A DNA stretch of 64,000 bases from CAVPFA01 sp963703655 (GTDB taxonomy: Bacteria > Actinomycetota > Acidimicrobiia > Acidimicrobiales > Bog-793). The stretch lies in assembly GCA_963703655.1 (NCBI GenBank), contig CAVPFA010000003.1, forward strand, positions 310,001 through 374,000. The letters are read 5' to 3'. A program made the translations under genes and the position numbers. The notes under the pieces were generated by a model, which was given only the letters and a program-made list of their open reading frames with translations, was not told where the DNA came from and ran no database searches. Positions 37,372 to 45,866 of the stretch are shown here, piece after piece (the stretch's first letter is position 1; every line of letters starts with the position of its first letter).

Positions 37372-38598
37372 ATGCCGAACGAAGCGCAAAGCGGCCATCT
37401 ATATGTCCAGACCAGCGCTATCCACAACGCTGTCATCCACTTTCTGCGGGCAAGCGATGGAACCATTACCGAAGCTGATCGGGTGCTAACGGGAGGTGCT
37501 GGCTCCGGGCCATTCAACTACCGTGCGACTCCGCCCGGTCTCATAGTTGAGGGCGCACGCAGCGTTCTCATGACGCCCGATACACGTTTGCTATTTGCAA
37601 TCAATGGCGGGGATAACTCGGTTTCCAGCTTCGCAGTCGCTGAAGACGGAGCATTGACGCTCTTAGACGTCAAGCGCACGGGAAACCTCGTTACGGGGAA
37701 AAGCGGGACAGCAAAATCTTTGGAGTACGCGCCGTCGTCTAGGACGCTTTATGTGTTGCACACCTTTGGACCTGAACAAATCCGCTTATTTTCTGTCGAC
37801 TCGGATGGATACCTAAGACTTCGTGCTGAGCGGCACTCAGCTGTGCCCGTCGACAAGCCGGGTCGCGTCACGACGATGCTGACCGTCTCACCGGACGAGA
37901 AGTTTCTCCTCGTCGGTTGCTCGATGGACGAACTCCCCGCAACGAACCCGGATGGCAGCCCCATTCTTTGGGTAACGAGAAACGGCCAGCCGCATGTCAT
38001 CGCCGCCAATGCGCCCGATCCTGACGGCTTGGCCGTCTTCACAATCGACGACGCCGGCGCGTTGGGCGGACCTACGTTCCACGACGCGGGAGCGAGTTCG
38101 CCGTGGTGTCCGATCTTCTTGCATGACCGTCCCGACATGTTTGTCATTGGATACGCCACCGCGGACGGTCTGTCTCTTGCAACACTTGGCCCTTCAGGCG
38201 AAGTTGCTACAGGTCCGATCGTGCGCGCCGACACCAGTATTGGCAGGCCATCGGAACTGTGCTGGATGGCGATAACTCCGGACGATTCGCTTTTGTTCGC
38301 AACGATGACCGGTTACGGCTACGTCACGAGTTGGCGCCTCGAAGGGAACATCCTCTCAGTTGCTAAAGACCCGGCGTGTGAAAAGCCGGCCGGCGACGGG
38401 ACGTTCAGAGGAGTCGGTGGGATTGTCGGATCGAGTCCTAACGACATGTGGATGTCGCCGGACGGTGCTTTCCTCTATCAGATGTATCCGAACGCCTCGA
38501 AACTTATCGGCTACGCGATTCAACCCGACGGTTGGCTTGAGGAAATTACGAGCGTGGCCATCCCGTACAACACACCGCAAGGCATTACCGGATTCTGA
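37372..38598 (+). CDS. seven-bladed beta-propeller lactonase-family protein (Pgl-like)
   Basis: The 408-residue protein has repeated propeller blades of the form (V/L)xxSPDxxFLxV, for example MTPDTRLLFAINGGDNSVSSF and VSPDEKFLLVGC and ITPDDSLLFATM. It belongs to the lactonase family that includes 6-phosphogluconolactonase. No signal peptide is seen. Codon use is distinctly less GC-rich than in the flanking chromosome. It is first in a co-oriented row of five genes, which suggests it opens a lactone intermediate. Confidence 0.85.
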   Translation: MPNEAQSGHLYVQTSAIHNAVIHFLRASDGTITEADRVLTGGAGSGPFNYRATPPGLIVEGARSVLMTPDTRLLFAINGGDNSVSSFAVAEDGALTLLDVKRTGNLVTGKSGTAKSLEYAPSSRTLYVLHTFGPEQIRLFSVDSDGYLRLRAERHSAVPVDKPGRVTTMLTVSPDEKFLLVGCSMDELPATNPDGSPILWVTRNGQPHVIAANAPDPDGLAVFTIDDAGALGGPTFHDAGASSPWCPIFLHDRPDMFVIGYATADGLSLATLGPSGEVATGPIVRADTSIGRPSELCWMAITPDDSLLFATMTGYGYVTSWRLEGNILSVAKDPACEKPAGDGTFRGVGGIVGSSPNDMWMSPDGAFLYQMYPNASKLIGYAIQPDGWLEEITSVAIPYNTPQGITGF

Positions 38599-38708
38599 GC
38601 CGGTCCGCAAACGCAGGTGACCTGGGCCGCCCCAACCACGGCACAGGGATTGTGCGCAGATCGCCAAGCAATGATTTGCCCCAACTGCGTTGAGAAAGGA
38701 GACGACAA

Positions 38709-39122
38709 ATGGCCAATAGCCCGTCGGTGATCGTCAGAACTGCGTTTGAAGATTGGATGAACGGAACCGGCAATGTAGGCCGAATTTTCGCACCCAACAT
38801 GACTTGGGAGGTATACGGCAGATCTGCCGCGTCCGGGCTCTACGAAAGCGCTGCGGACTTTGCCACGAGGGTACTTGGACCTCTGAACAGTCGCTTCATT
38901 GAATCGGACCCGATGCGGCCCACCAAGATTCGGGCTGTCTACGCCGACGGCCCGACTGTGATTGTCATATGGGACGGCGGCGGAACGACAGTTACGGGGA
39001 CTCACTATGAGAACACCTACGCCTGGATTTTCACTTTAGTTCAAGGGCTAGTCGTTGAGGCATCCGCCTTCTACGACGCCATCGCATTCGATGAAATGTG
39101 GGCCATTACACCAAAGGAGTAG
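38709..39122 (+). CDS. SnoaL-like (NTF2-fold) protein
   Basis: The 137-residue protein shows the SnoaL-type layout: an opening helix with VIVRTAFEDWMNGTG, TWEVYGRSAASGLY, and the final strand ALVVEASAFYDAIAF-like segment. Members act as cyclases, isomerases or dehydratases, and the catalytic residues are not evident. A ribosome site AAAGGAG precedes the ATG. It shares the lower-GC composition of the preceding gene. Confidence 0.85.
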   Translation: MANSPSVIVRTAFEDWMNGTGNVGRIFAPNMTWEVYGRSAASGLYESAADFATRVLGPLNSRFIESDPMRPTKIRAVYADGPTVIVIWDGGGTTVTGTHYENTYAWIFTLVQGLVVEASAFYDAIAFDEMWAITPKE

Positions 39123-39200
39123 CGAGGCAGCTCATGTCGGCTGGCGGTGGACATCGCCATGGGGCATGCCGCTGCCCGAGGGAAAGAGAGGAAGCACAAG

Positions 39201-40013
39201 ATGACTGAGTCCGGAACGACCGTCAAAATTCTCGATTGCGGAGCCATGAGCTGCGACCTCACGTGGCTCGTGCTCGAACCGGGCCGCACCATCCGGTCTC
39301 GGGCGCAAAGGGAGCTTCCAGCTGAGTGGTACCGCGCTTCGACCCACTGCGTGCTGGTGGAGACGCCTGAGGGTCGCTTGTTGTGGGACACGAGCTGCCC
39401 ACGCGACTGGGAGACCCGATGGAAGCCCATGGGCCTGCAAGATTTCTTCCCCTACGACCAGGTCGGCGAGGACGAATACTTCGACGCCCGCCTTCACGAG
39501 CAGGGGCTGGAACTGAGCGACATCGACTACGTAGTGCTGTCCCACCTCCACTTCGACCATGCCGGCAACGCTCGACTGTTCGGCGGTACCGACGCCAAGA
39601 TGGTCTGTTCAAAGAAGGAACACGATTTCGCCTTCGGCTTCGACGGAGTGTTCACCGGTGGTCACCTGAAGAGCGACTACGACAAGTTGAGGTGGGAAAC
39701 CGTTGACGGCGATACCGAGCTTCTTCCCGGTGTCACCCTGATACAAGTGCCCGGCCACACCCCCGGCACGATGGCGATGCGCGTCGACCTTCCCGAGACA
39801 GGGACCATGATCTTCACTTCCGACGCGGTGTTCATGGGCGACACCTACGGGCCACCGACCATCCCGGGATTCCTGATCAACGACTTGACCGCCTGGTACC
39901 CGTCGGTCGAGAAGATCCGAAAGCTGGCGGAGAAGACGAACGCCACGTTGGTGTTCGGTCACGACTCGATTCAGATGAGCAAGCTACGGGTCGCTCCCGA
40001 ATCCTATGTCTGA
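39201..40013 (+). CDS. metallo-beta-lactamase-fold lactonase (AHL-lactonase-like)
   Basis: The 270-residue enzyme shows the zinc motif SHLHFDHAGN near residue 115. GHTPGTMAMRV near 190 supplies the next His, the bridging Asp is in FTSDAVFMGD, and the final His is in FGHD. It is closest to N-acyl homoserine lactonases and related lactone hydrolases. The ATG at 39201 has GAGAGGAAG upstream. Its position between the propeller protein and the crotonase favours a catabolic lactone substrate over quorum quenching (inference). Confidence 0.9.
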   Translation: MTESGTTVKILDCGAMSCDLTWLVLEPGRTIRSRAQRELPAEWYRASTHCVLVETPEGRLLWDTSCPRDWETRWKPMGLQDFFPYDQVGEDEYFDARLHEQGLELSDIDYVVLSHLHFDHAGNARLFGGTDAKMVCSKKEHDFAFGFDGVFTGGHLKSDYDKLRWETVDGDTELLPGVTLIQVPGHTPGTMAMRVDLPETGTMIFTSDAVFMGDTYGPPTIPGFLINDLTAWYPSVEKIRKLAEKTNATLVFGHDSIQMSKLRVAPESYV

Positions 40014-40060
40014 TCAAGCCTCAGTAGTGGCGAGGCCGTCGAGCGGGAGGAGGTAGGAAA

Positions 40061-40438
40061 ATGCCCATCTACGAGTACCGCTGCGATTGCGGCGGAACGG
40101 CCGAAGTGCTGGCCGCTCTCGGTGCGCCCGCACCGCTATGTCCAGCCTGCGGAGCCGAAACTCGCAAGTTGGTATCGGGGTTCGCCGTGGGCGGACGGGC
40201 CAACGCCGGCCTGTCGCAGTCCCGGATGCCCCAGACCTGGAAGGGCACCTACGGCGGCAACCCCGAGTACATCACAAGCCTCGAGCGACAGTGGGATCGG
40301 CGCCGCCGTCTCGAGGACCACTACCCCGAGCTGGGAGGCGATGGCCGACCGATCCTGGCCCACGAGGGTCATTACTCGGTCGTCCCTTTGCGCGCCGGCG
40401 ACCCGAACGGCCATATGAGCGGAGAACGGCATCGTTGA
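40061..40438 (+). CDS. FmdB-type zinc-ribbon protein
   Basis: The 125-residue protein begins MPIYEYRCDCGG, followed by CPACGAETRKLVSGF, the CxC...CxxC zinc ribbon of FmdB/putative regulatory proteins. The C-terminal ~85 residues are charged and unique. It may be a metal-binding accessory factor or a regulator of the cluster. AGGAGGTAGG precedes the ATG. Confidence 0.88.
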   Translation: MPIYEYRCDCGGTAEVLAALGAPAPLCPACGAETRKLVSGFAVGGRANAGLSQSRMPQTWKGTYGGNPEYITSLERQWDRRRRLEDHYPELGGDGRPILAHEGHYSVVPLRAGDPNGHMSGERHR

Positions 40439-40517
40439 GCTTCCGGATCTCAGTGTCCGGCGCTTTGCAGCGGAAGTCGAATTCGAAATGTCCCATACAG
40501 AAAGGAAAATAGGCACT

Positions 40518-41276
40518 ATGACCAGTCCCAGCTACTTCGACCGCTACGAGAACCTGGCGTTCTCCCGCGACGACAATGGCGTGTTAACCATGCGGTTCCA
40601 CACCAACGGCGGACCGATCATCTTCACCGGCCAAACCCATGAAGACCTGCCCTTCGCCCTGGAGGAGATCGCCGCCGACGAGCACAACCGAGCGATGATC
40701 CTTACCGGCACGGACGACGTGTTCATGGACCAGATTGACGGACCGAGCTTGGGTGACATGACGAAGCCCGTTCAGTTCGAGAGGACCCGCTCCCAAGGAA
40801 TCAAGATTCTCGAACGGTTCCCGTCACTGCCGTTCCCAGTCGTCGGCGTGGCCAACGGACCCGCCACTGTGCATTCCGAGTACCTCCTCCTGACCGACAT
40901 CCACATCGCGTCGGAGCGAGCCACCTACGGCGACCTGCCGCACCCAACTTTCGGGATCGCGGCCGGAGACGGTCTCCAGGTCGTTTGGGAAGAGGTCGCC
41001 GGTATGGCGCGGACCAAGTGGCTGCTCTGGAGCGGCGAGAACATCGACGCTGCTACCGCCATGGAGTGGGGTGTTGTCGTGGAGGTCCTGCCTCATGACG
41101 AGGCCCTCGCCCGGGGTGTCGAGATTGCCACCAAGCTCGCCGCCAAGCCGCCACTGTACCGCCGGTATCAGAAGCAGACCCTCAACCAGCGGCTTGTCCG
41201 CCGCATCGCCGAAGGAGTGCCTTACGGTATGGCTCTCGAAGGTCTGACTGCCGCCGACCTCGCGTATCAGGGATGA
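40518..41276 (+). CDS. crotonase-family hydrolase resembling 6-oxocamphor hydrolase
   Basis: The 252-residue protein has the enoyl-CoA hydratase fold. Several segments resemble the carbon-carbon-cleaving beta-diketone hydrolases: the opening YFDRYENLAFSRDDNGVLTM, RAMILTGTDDVFMDQIDGPS, PVVGVANGPATVHSEYLLLTD and FGIAAGDGLQVVWEEV. The usual oxyanion-hole arrangement is kept. ATG 40518 is preferred because all five genes of the row place their A/G-rich ribosome site similarly, and ATG 40488 is the alternative. As last gene of the row, it may split a cyclic beta-diketone (inference). Confidence 0.88.
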   Translation: MTSPSYFDRYENLAFSRDDNGVLTMRFHTNGGPIIFTGQTHEDLPFALEEIAADEHNRAMILTGTDDVFMDQIDGPSLGDMTKPVQFERTRSQGIKILERFPSLPFPVVGVANGPATVHSEYLLLTDIHIASERATYGDLPHPTFGIAAGDGLQVVWEEVAGMARTKWLLWSGENIDAATAMEWGVVVEVLPHDEALARGVEIATKLAAKPPLYRRYQKQTLNQRLVRRIAEGVPYGMALEGLTAADLAYQG

Positions 41277-41362
41277 GGGTTGGAGTAAGCCCCTGAAGGT
41301 CGCCCGACCGGACATGGAATAGGTGTCGTGATCAGCCAAAACGTTGTAATTTTGGCAACGAG

Positions 41363-41436
41363 TGGGCGCTGAGAGACTCGAACTCCCGGCCTGCTCGTTG
41401 TAAGCGAGCTGCTCTAACCACCTGAGCTAAGCGCCC
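41363..41436 (-). tRNA. tRNA-Val (anticodon TAC)
   Basis: A 74-nt cloverleaf folds completely. The acceptor stem GGGCGCT pairs with AGCGCCC, the D arm is GCTC...GAGC, and the anticodon stem GCTCG/CGAGC encloses CTTACAA, giving anticodon TAC. The T arm has the TTCGAGT loop. The 3' CCA is not encoded. It sits between the catabolic row and the DUF4232 gene, a common type of integration target. Confidence 0.95.
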
Positions 41437-41604
41437 CGTCGCCAGGCGGAGCGACCGACCGCGGCGGCGCGGCCGCGGGCACCCGCCGGCGGCGACGTAT
41501 CTTCCCACGGCGCCGGGACCAAGGCGGCGTGCGAGGAAGTTGGCACTCCGGCAGGCGGTTTGACGAGCCTTCGCCGGCGAACCGAGTCCGACCGAAGCTC
41601 GGTC

Positions 41605-42261
41605 TCAGCTCGTGGACAGGTCGCTCGCCGGGACGATCGCCGAGACAAAGATGGTGGGCCCTCCACAAGCGGTGAACGTCTCTTTGATCGAAAGGGCCGA
41701 CGAGGTCCCGGGCAGCTTCACCTGCATCGAATCGACGACCGGACACGTCTGCTCCCCGTTGGAAGGGACATCACTCGACTGCACCATGAACCCGACTCCG
41801 GCCACGCTGCCCGGCGACACCGTCAACCGCGCAGGTGCGACCCCGAACGCCGGTGCCTGTCCGGTCGTTCGAACCGTGGTGGGAAGTGTCGCTGGTTGGG
41901 CGCCCTTCAGTCCTCCGATGAGCGAGATCCCAGGCCGACCGTCTAGGGAACACGGCGTCTTCGACGTGTTGACCACGCCGACAGGGCTGAAGATCGAGCC
42001 GGCGGCGCCACCTCCTTCCAGCGCCTTGAGCGTCACCTGGTTCGCCGTGCAGGGAGAAGGAGGACCCGGCACGGTCGCGGTCGTGGTCGTGGAGGAGGTG
42101 CTCGTCGTCGACGTCGTGGCGGCAAGCGTTGTAGACGTCGTGGTCGTCGTGGGGATCGTCGTCGTGGTTGGGCTCGCAGCACGAGAGCAGGCTCCGACGA
42201 CCGCAGCCAGGCCGACGATCATCATGAGCCGGCTCGCAATCGCGGATCTCGAACGGCGCAT
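41605..42261 (-). CDS. DUF4232 lipoprotein
   Basis: The 218-residue exported protein has a signal peptide ending in the lipobox VVGAC, so it should be a lipoprotein. A Thr/Ser-rich linker of about 40 residues leads to a DUF4232 beta-sandwich (from CTANQVTLKALEGGG, with GFMVQSSDVPSNGE and CGGPTIFVSAI). Paired Cys in the domain probably form disulfides. The function of DUF4232 is unknown. Confidence 0.9.
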   Translation of the reverse strand: MRRSRSAIASRLMMIVGLAAVVGACSRAASPTTTTIPTTTTTSTTLAATTSTTSTSSTTTTATVPGPPSPCTANQVTLKALEGGGAAGSIFSPVGVVNTSKTPCSLDGRPGISLIGGLKGAQPATLPTTVRTTGQAPAFGVAPARLTVSPGSVAGVGFMVQSSDVPSNGEQTCPVVDSMQVKLPGTSSALSIKETFTACGGPTIFVSAIVPASDLSTS

Positions 42262-42409
42262 GGGCCTCCTGGCTGTGGCAACGGGCTCGCAAGCTCGGGC
42301 AACGTGAGCGGTCTCCCAAGGCGATGCCGACGACCAAGTATGACTGGCACCGGGCTGCGATTGGCGTCAATTCCCCGACGCCTCCCGAAGCCGCGCTCCC
42401 CGGCGAAGC

Positions 42410-43657
42410 TTAGGGAAACAGTCCCCTCACCTCGACGGCCTCGCCAACCCTCTCGAGTGCGACCGCCACGGCGCCGCGCCGCAGCGACACCTTCAGCTCT
42501 CGCGACCGGTGCCAGACGGCGTCGAAGCCGGTCGACATGACGCGCCGGAGCCGCTCGGCAACGAGCTCCTCCTCCCACGCGAAGCCCTGACGGCTCTGCG
42601 CCCACTCGAAATAGGAGGCCGTGACTCCGCCGGCGTTAGCGAGGATGTCAGGTACGACGACGATGTTGCGCCGTTCCAAGATCGCGTCGGCCTCCGGAAG
42701 CGTCGGCCCGTTCGCGGCTTCGACGATCAGCTGCGCACCGAGCTTCTCGGCCACTTCTGCGGTGATGACCCCCTCGAGCGCAGCCGGAATGGCGAGCTCG
42801 CACTCGATCTCCCAGATCCGATCGGGCTCGAGGGGATCCGCGAGCTCGAACCCCGCGACGGTGCCGGTCCGAGCGACGTGGCGGGCCAGTGCGGCAGCGT
42901 CGAGGCCGGCCGGGTTGTAAACACCTCCGCCGACGTCGGTCACAGCGACAACGCGCATACCGGCCGAGGACAACAGGTACACGAGCGGTCCTCCGACCTT
43001 CCCGTGGCCCTGGATCACGGCCCGCGCCCCTGTCATCGGCAGGCCGAGCTCGTGGAAGATGGCGCGTGTGCAGATGAGCACGCCCTGGGAGGTGGCACCG
43101 ACGTGGCCCCGGCTGCCACCGATCGAGAGCGGCTTGCCCGTCACGACGCCCGCGACAACCTCACCACTCACCATCGAGATCGTGTCCATCAGCCAGGCCA
43201 TCACATTGGCGTCGGTGTTCACATCCGGTGCCGGAATGTCCCGGTCGGGACCGAGCATCGAGGCGATGCCCATCGCGTAGCGGCGCGTGAGGCGTTCCAG
43301 CTCGCTCGTCGAGAGCAACCGCGGGTCGACCCGGACACCGCCCTTGGCCCCGCCGAAGGGCACGTCGACGACGGCGCACTTGAGCGTCATATCGGCGGCG
43401 AGCGCCATGATCTCGTGCGCCGTCACCGCCTGGTGGAAGCGGATGCCCCCCTTACCCGGACCTCGAGCGGTGTCGTGGTGGACGCGCCAACCGCGGAACA
43501 CCTCGATCCTCCCGTTGTCCCGGCGGATCGGGACCGCCACCTCGAGCACGCGCTCGGGCAGCGAGAGGATGCGCAAAGTGTCCGGATCGAGGCCGATCAA
43601 CGCTGCGCCGTCCTCGATGCGCTCGAGGATCGCCAGCCACGGGTCGGATCCAGACAT
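42410..43657 (-). CDS. gdhA: glutamate dehydrogenase (Glu/Leu/Phe/Val family)
   Basis: The 415-residue enzyme converts glutamate and 2-oxoglutarate with NAD(P)H. It shows GKGGIRFHQAVTAHEIMALAADMTLKCAVVDVPFGGAKGG, where the KCAVVDVPFGGAKGG part carries the catalytic Lys. DVNTDANVMAWLMD, GKPLSIGGSRG, and QGHGKVGGPL are the other key segments, the last being the nucleotide loop. The ATG at 43657 gives the family length. It is divergent from the acyl-CoA dehydrogenase. Cofactor preference cannot be judged by eye. Confidence 0.92.
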   Translation of the reverse strand: MSGSDPWLAILERIEDGAALIGLDPDTLRILSLPERVLEVAVPIRRDNGRIEVFRGWRVHHDTARGPGKGGIRFHQAVTAHEIMALAADMTLKCAVVDVPFGGAKGGVRVDPRLLSTSELERLTRRYAMGIASMLGPDRDIPAPDVNTDANVMAWLMDTISMVSGEVVAGVVTGKPLSIGGSRGHVGATSQGVLICTRAIFHELGLPMTGARAVIQGHGKVGGPLVYLLSSAGMRVVAVTDVGGGVYNPAGLDAAALARHVARTGTVAGFELADPLEPDRIWEIECELAIPAALEGVITAEVAEKLGAQLIVEAANGPTLPEADAILERRNIVVVPDILANAGGVTASYFEWAQSRQGFAWEEELVAERLRRVMSTGFDAVWHRSRELKVSLRRGAVAVALERVGEAVEVRGLFP

Positions 43658-43769
43658 CGTTCGGCCTCCAGGATGGTCCTTTTGCCTCAAACTAATGCCG
43701 GAAACCCGGCGCCGCGGCGAATGGCAAGCCGCTGTAGTGTGCGGGCGCGCGACGCCGGAGGCGAGATCG

Positions 43770-44990
43770 ATGCCAACCATCACCGAGGAGGCCTTCGCCG
43801 TCGAGGCGAACGAGTTCCTCGGGGCGAACGCGGAGCCCCGGCCCTCCGAAAGACTCCTCTTCGGCGAAGGCTCGGACGAGGTCGCTCTGTTTCAAGAGCG
43901 TTCGTTCGAATGCGAGCTCGAGGAGGTCGCGGCAGCCAAAGACTGGGCTCAGAAGGTTTTCGACGCCGGCTTCGGCTGGATAACGGGCCCGGCCGCATAC
44001 GGAGGGCGCGAGCTGCCCCTCTCATATCAGCGGCTCTACTGGTCCATCGAGGCCGGTTATCAGACGGCCCCTCAAACTTGCCGCGGCATCGGGCTCGGGA
44101 TGGTGGCGCCGACCATCCTTGCGCACGCGACCCCGACAGCAAAGGAGCGCTACCTGCGTTCCCTCTGGCGAGGCGACATCATCGCCTGCCAGCTGTTCAG
44201 CGAACCGGCTGCGGGCAGCGACCTCGCCAGTCTCAGTACCCGGGCGACCCGTGACGGCGACGAGTGGATTCTGAACGGCCAGAAGGTCTGGACCTCCGGT
44301 GCCCAGTATTCCGAGATCGGGGAGATCCTCTGCCGGACCGACCCCGACCTGCCCAAGCACAAGGGGCTGACCGCGTTCATCGTCGACATGCGTGCTCGCG
44401 GCGTCGAGGTCCGGCCGCTGCGCCAGATCACCGGCGGCGCCTCCTTCAACGAGGTCTTCTTCACCGACGTCCGAGTCCCGGGCGACCAAGTGCTCGGGGA
44501 CGTGAACGGCGGCTGGTCAGTCGCGCTCACCACTCTCATGAACGAGCGCGCCAGCATCGGCCTCGGAGGAGGAGGCGTCGGGATCGGCGCCGGGTCTATG
44601 CACCGCCTGATCGATCTGGCCAAGCATCTCGGCAGGAACGAGGCCCCGATAGTTCGCCAGAAGATCGCGGACACCTGGATCAAGCTGCAGGTCGCCAGGT
44701 ACACCAACGACCGTGCGCTGGCCAAGATCCAAGTAGGCGAGCTTCCGGGCGCGGAGCTCTCGATCGCGAAGCTCTCCCTGACCGAGAATCTCCGCCGCGT
44801 CGCCGATCTCGTCTCAGTGATCCTCGGTGAGCGTCTCGTCGTCGACACCGGGGAATGGGGGACCTACAGCTGGAGCGCGTTCGTCCTCGGGGTTCCGGGA
44901 ATCCGGATCGCCGGCGGAACCGACGAAGTGATGCGCACCATCATCGGCGAGCGAGTACTCGGCCTGCCGAGGGAGCCGTCCGCTCGCTAG
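43770..44990 (+). CDS. acyl-CoA dehydrogenase
   Basis: The 406-residue FAD enzyme oxidises an acyl-CoA at alpha-beta carbons. The flavin and substrate signatures are QLFSEPAAGSDLASLSTRA near residue 150, WILNGQKVWTSGAQYSE, and GIRIAGGTDEVMRTIIGERVLGLP at the C-terminus. The catalytic base common in this class is expected near residue 375, but I cannot mark it with certainty. GGAGGCGAG lies before the ATG. It is followed on the other strand by rnhB with a 12-bp gap. Confidence 0.92.
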   Translation: MPTITEEAFAVEANEFLGANAEPRPSERLLFGEGSDEVALFQERSFECELEEVAAAKDWAQKVFDAGFGWITGPAAYGGRELPLSYQRLYWSIEAGYQTAPQTCRGIGLGMVAPTILAHATPTAKERYLRSLWRGDIIACQLFSEPAAGSDLASLSTRATRDGDEWILNGQKVWTSGAQYSEIGEILCRTDPDLPKHKGLTAFIVDMRARGVEVRPLRQITGGASFNEVFFTDVRVPGDQVLGDVNGGWSVALTTLMNERASIGLGGGGVGIGAGSMHRLIDLAKHLGRNEAPIVRQKIADTWIKLQVARYTNDRALAKIQVGELPGAELSIAKLSLTENLRRVADLVSVILGERLVVDTGEWGTYSWSAFVLGVPGIRIAGGTDEVMRTIIGERVLGLPREPSAR

Positions 44991-45002
44991 CCGGCGAACT
45001 GG

Positions 45003-45830
45003 CTAACCCTCCAGCTCGGCGTCCTCGAGCTCAGGGTCCTCGAGCTCAGGATCCTCTAACTCGGCGGTCTCGAGCTCGGCCAGGTCCTCCGAGACGAGGA
45101 GGTGCCACGATCTGCGGTGCTCCTCACACGGCCCAACCTCCAGCAGTGCCGCCCGGTGCTCAGGCGCCGCATACCCTTTGTTCGAGTGCCACCCGTACCA
45201 GGGGTACGAATCCGCGAGCTCGACCATGAGACGATCCCGCGCCACCTTGGCGATCACGCTCGCGGCCGCGACCGACGCGCACGTGAGGTCTGCCTTCACC
45301 TTGAGCGTGACCTGCTCGGGCTCGATCGCCGTCGGCGACGTCGGCGCGGGCTCGGGACGAGTAAACCAGTCGTAGTTCCCGTCGAGCAGGACGGCGTCGG
45401 GACGTACCGCGAGCGAGGCAACCGCGCGCTCGCCCGCCAGGCGGAGCGCCCGCAGGATCCCGATCTCGTCGATCTCGGCCGCGCTCGCATGCCCGATGGC
45501 CCAGCAGCACGACCAGGAGTTGATCCTCGGCACCAGCGACTCGCGCGCCGCGGGCGGGAGGAGCTTGCTGTCGCGAAGGCCCGTTGGTGGGCGCCGCGTG
45601 CCGGCGTCGACGACGACCATCCCGACCGAGACCGGTCCACCGAGCGACCCTCTGCCGACTTCGTCGCACCCGGCGACGGCAACCCGGTCGGTCACGAGCA
45701 GGTCACGCTCGACTTTGAGGTTGGGAGCGCGGGCACCGATCCCCGAAGCTCGTCGTCGGACGGGCGCCCTGCGCACGTACACGACCGTAGCTCTCTGAGT
45801 TACGCCGGCGCGAGCTCCTGACCGCTGCAC
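45003..45830 (-). CDS. rnhB: ribonuclease HII with acidic C-terminal repeat
   Basis: RNase HII removes ribonucleotides and RNA primers from DNA. The active-site motifs are GCDEVGRGSLGGPV near residue 60, the KLLPPAARE and LLDGNYDWF strands, ADLTCASVAAASVIAKVARD near 150, and GWHSNKGYAAPEH. The core ends about residue 245. A tail then repeats ELED about four times. A 40-residue Arg-rich N-terminus may be an over-long start, and the GTG inside it or the first core Val could also initiate. The tail repeat is 18-bp-like DNA duplication. Confidence 0.9.
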   Translation of the reverse strand: MQRSGARAGVTQRATVVYVRRAPVRRRASGIGARAPNLKVERDLLVTDRVAVAGCDEVGRGSLGGPVSVGMVVVDAGTRRPPTGLRDSKLLPPAARESLVPRINSWSCCWAIGHASAAEIDEIGILRALRLAGERAVASLAVRPDAVLLDGNYDWFTRPEPAPTSPTAIEPEQVTLKVKADLTCASVAAASVIAKVARDRLMVELADSYPWYGWHSNKGYAAPEHRAALLEVGPCEEHRRSWHLLVSEDLAELETAELEDPELEDPELEDAELEG

Positions 45831-45866
45831 AGCATCACTTGCTAAATGTCAGTTATGCTTGCGTAC

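Noticed and set aside
41342..41360. Small hairpin CGTTG...CAACG as terminator for the crotonase gene
   Set aside because: The 5-bp stem is too weak and the loop is AT-rich without a T-run in the right place.
42509..44254. Long open frame antisense to glutamate dehydrogenase and overlapping the acyl-CoA dehydrogenase
   Set aside because: It has no protein-like sequence and exists because high-GC DNA lacks stop codons in opposite frames.
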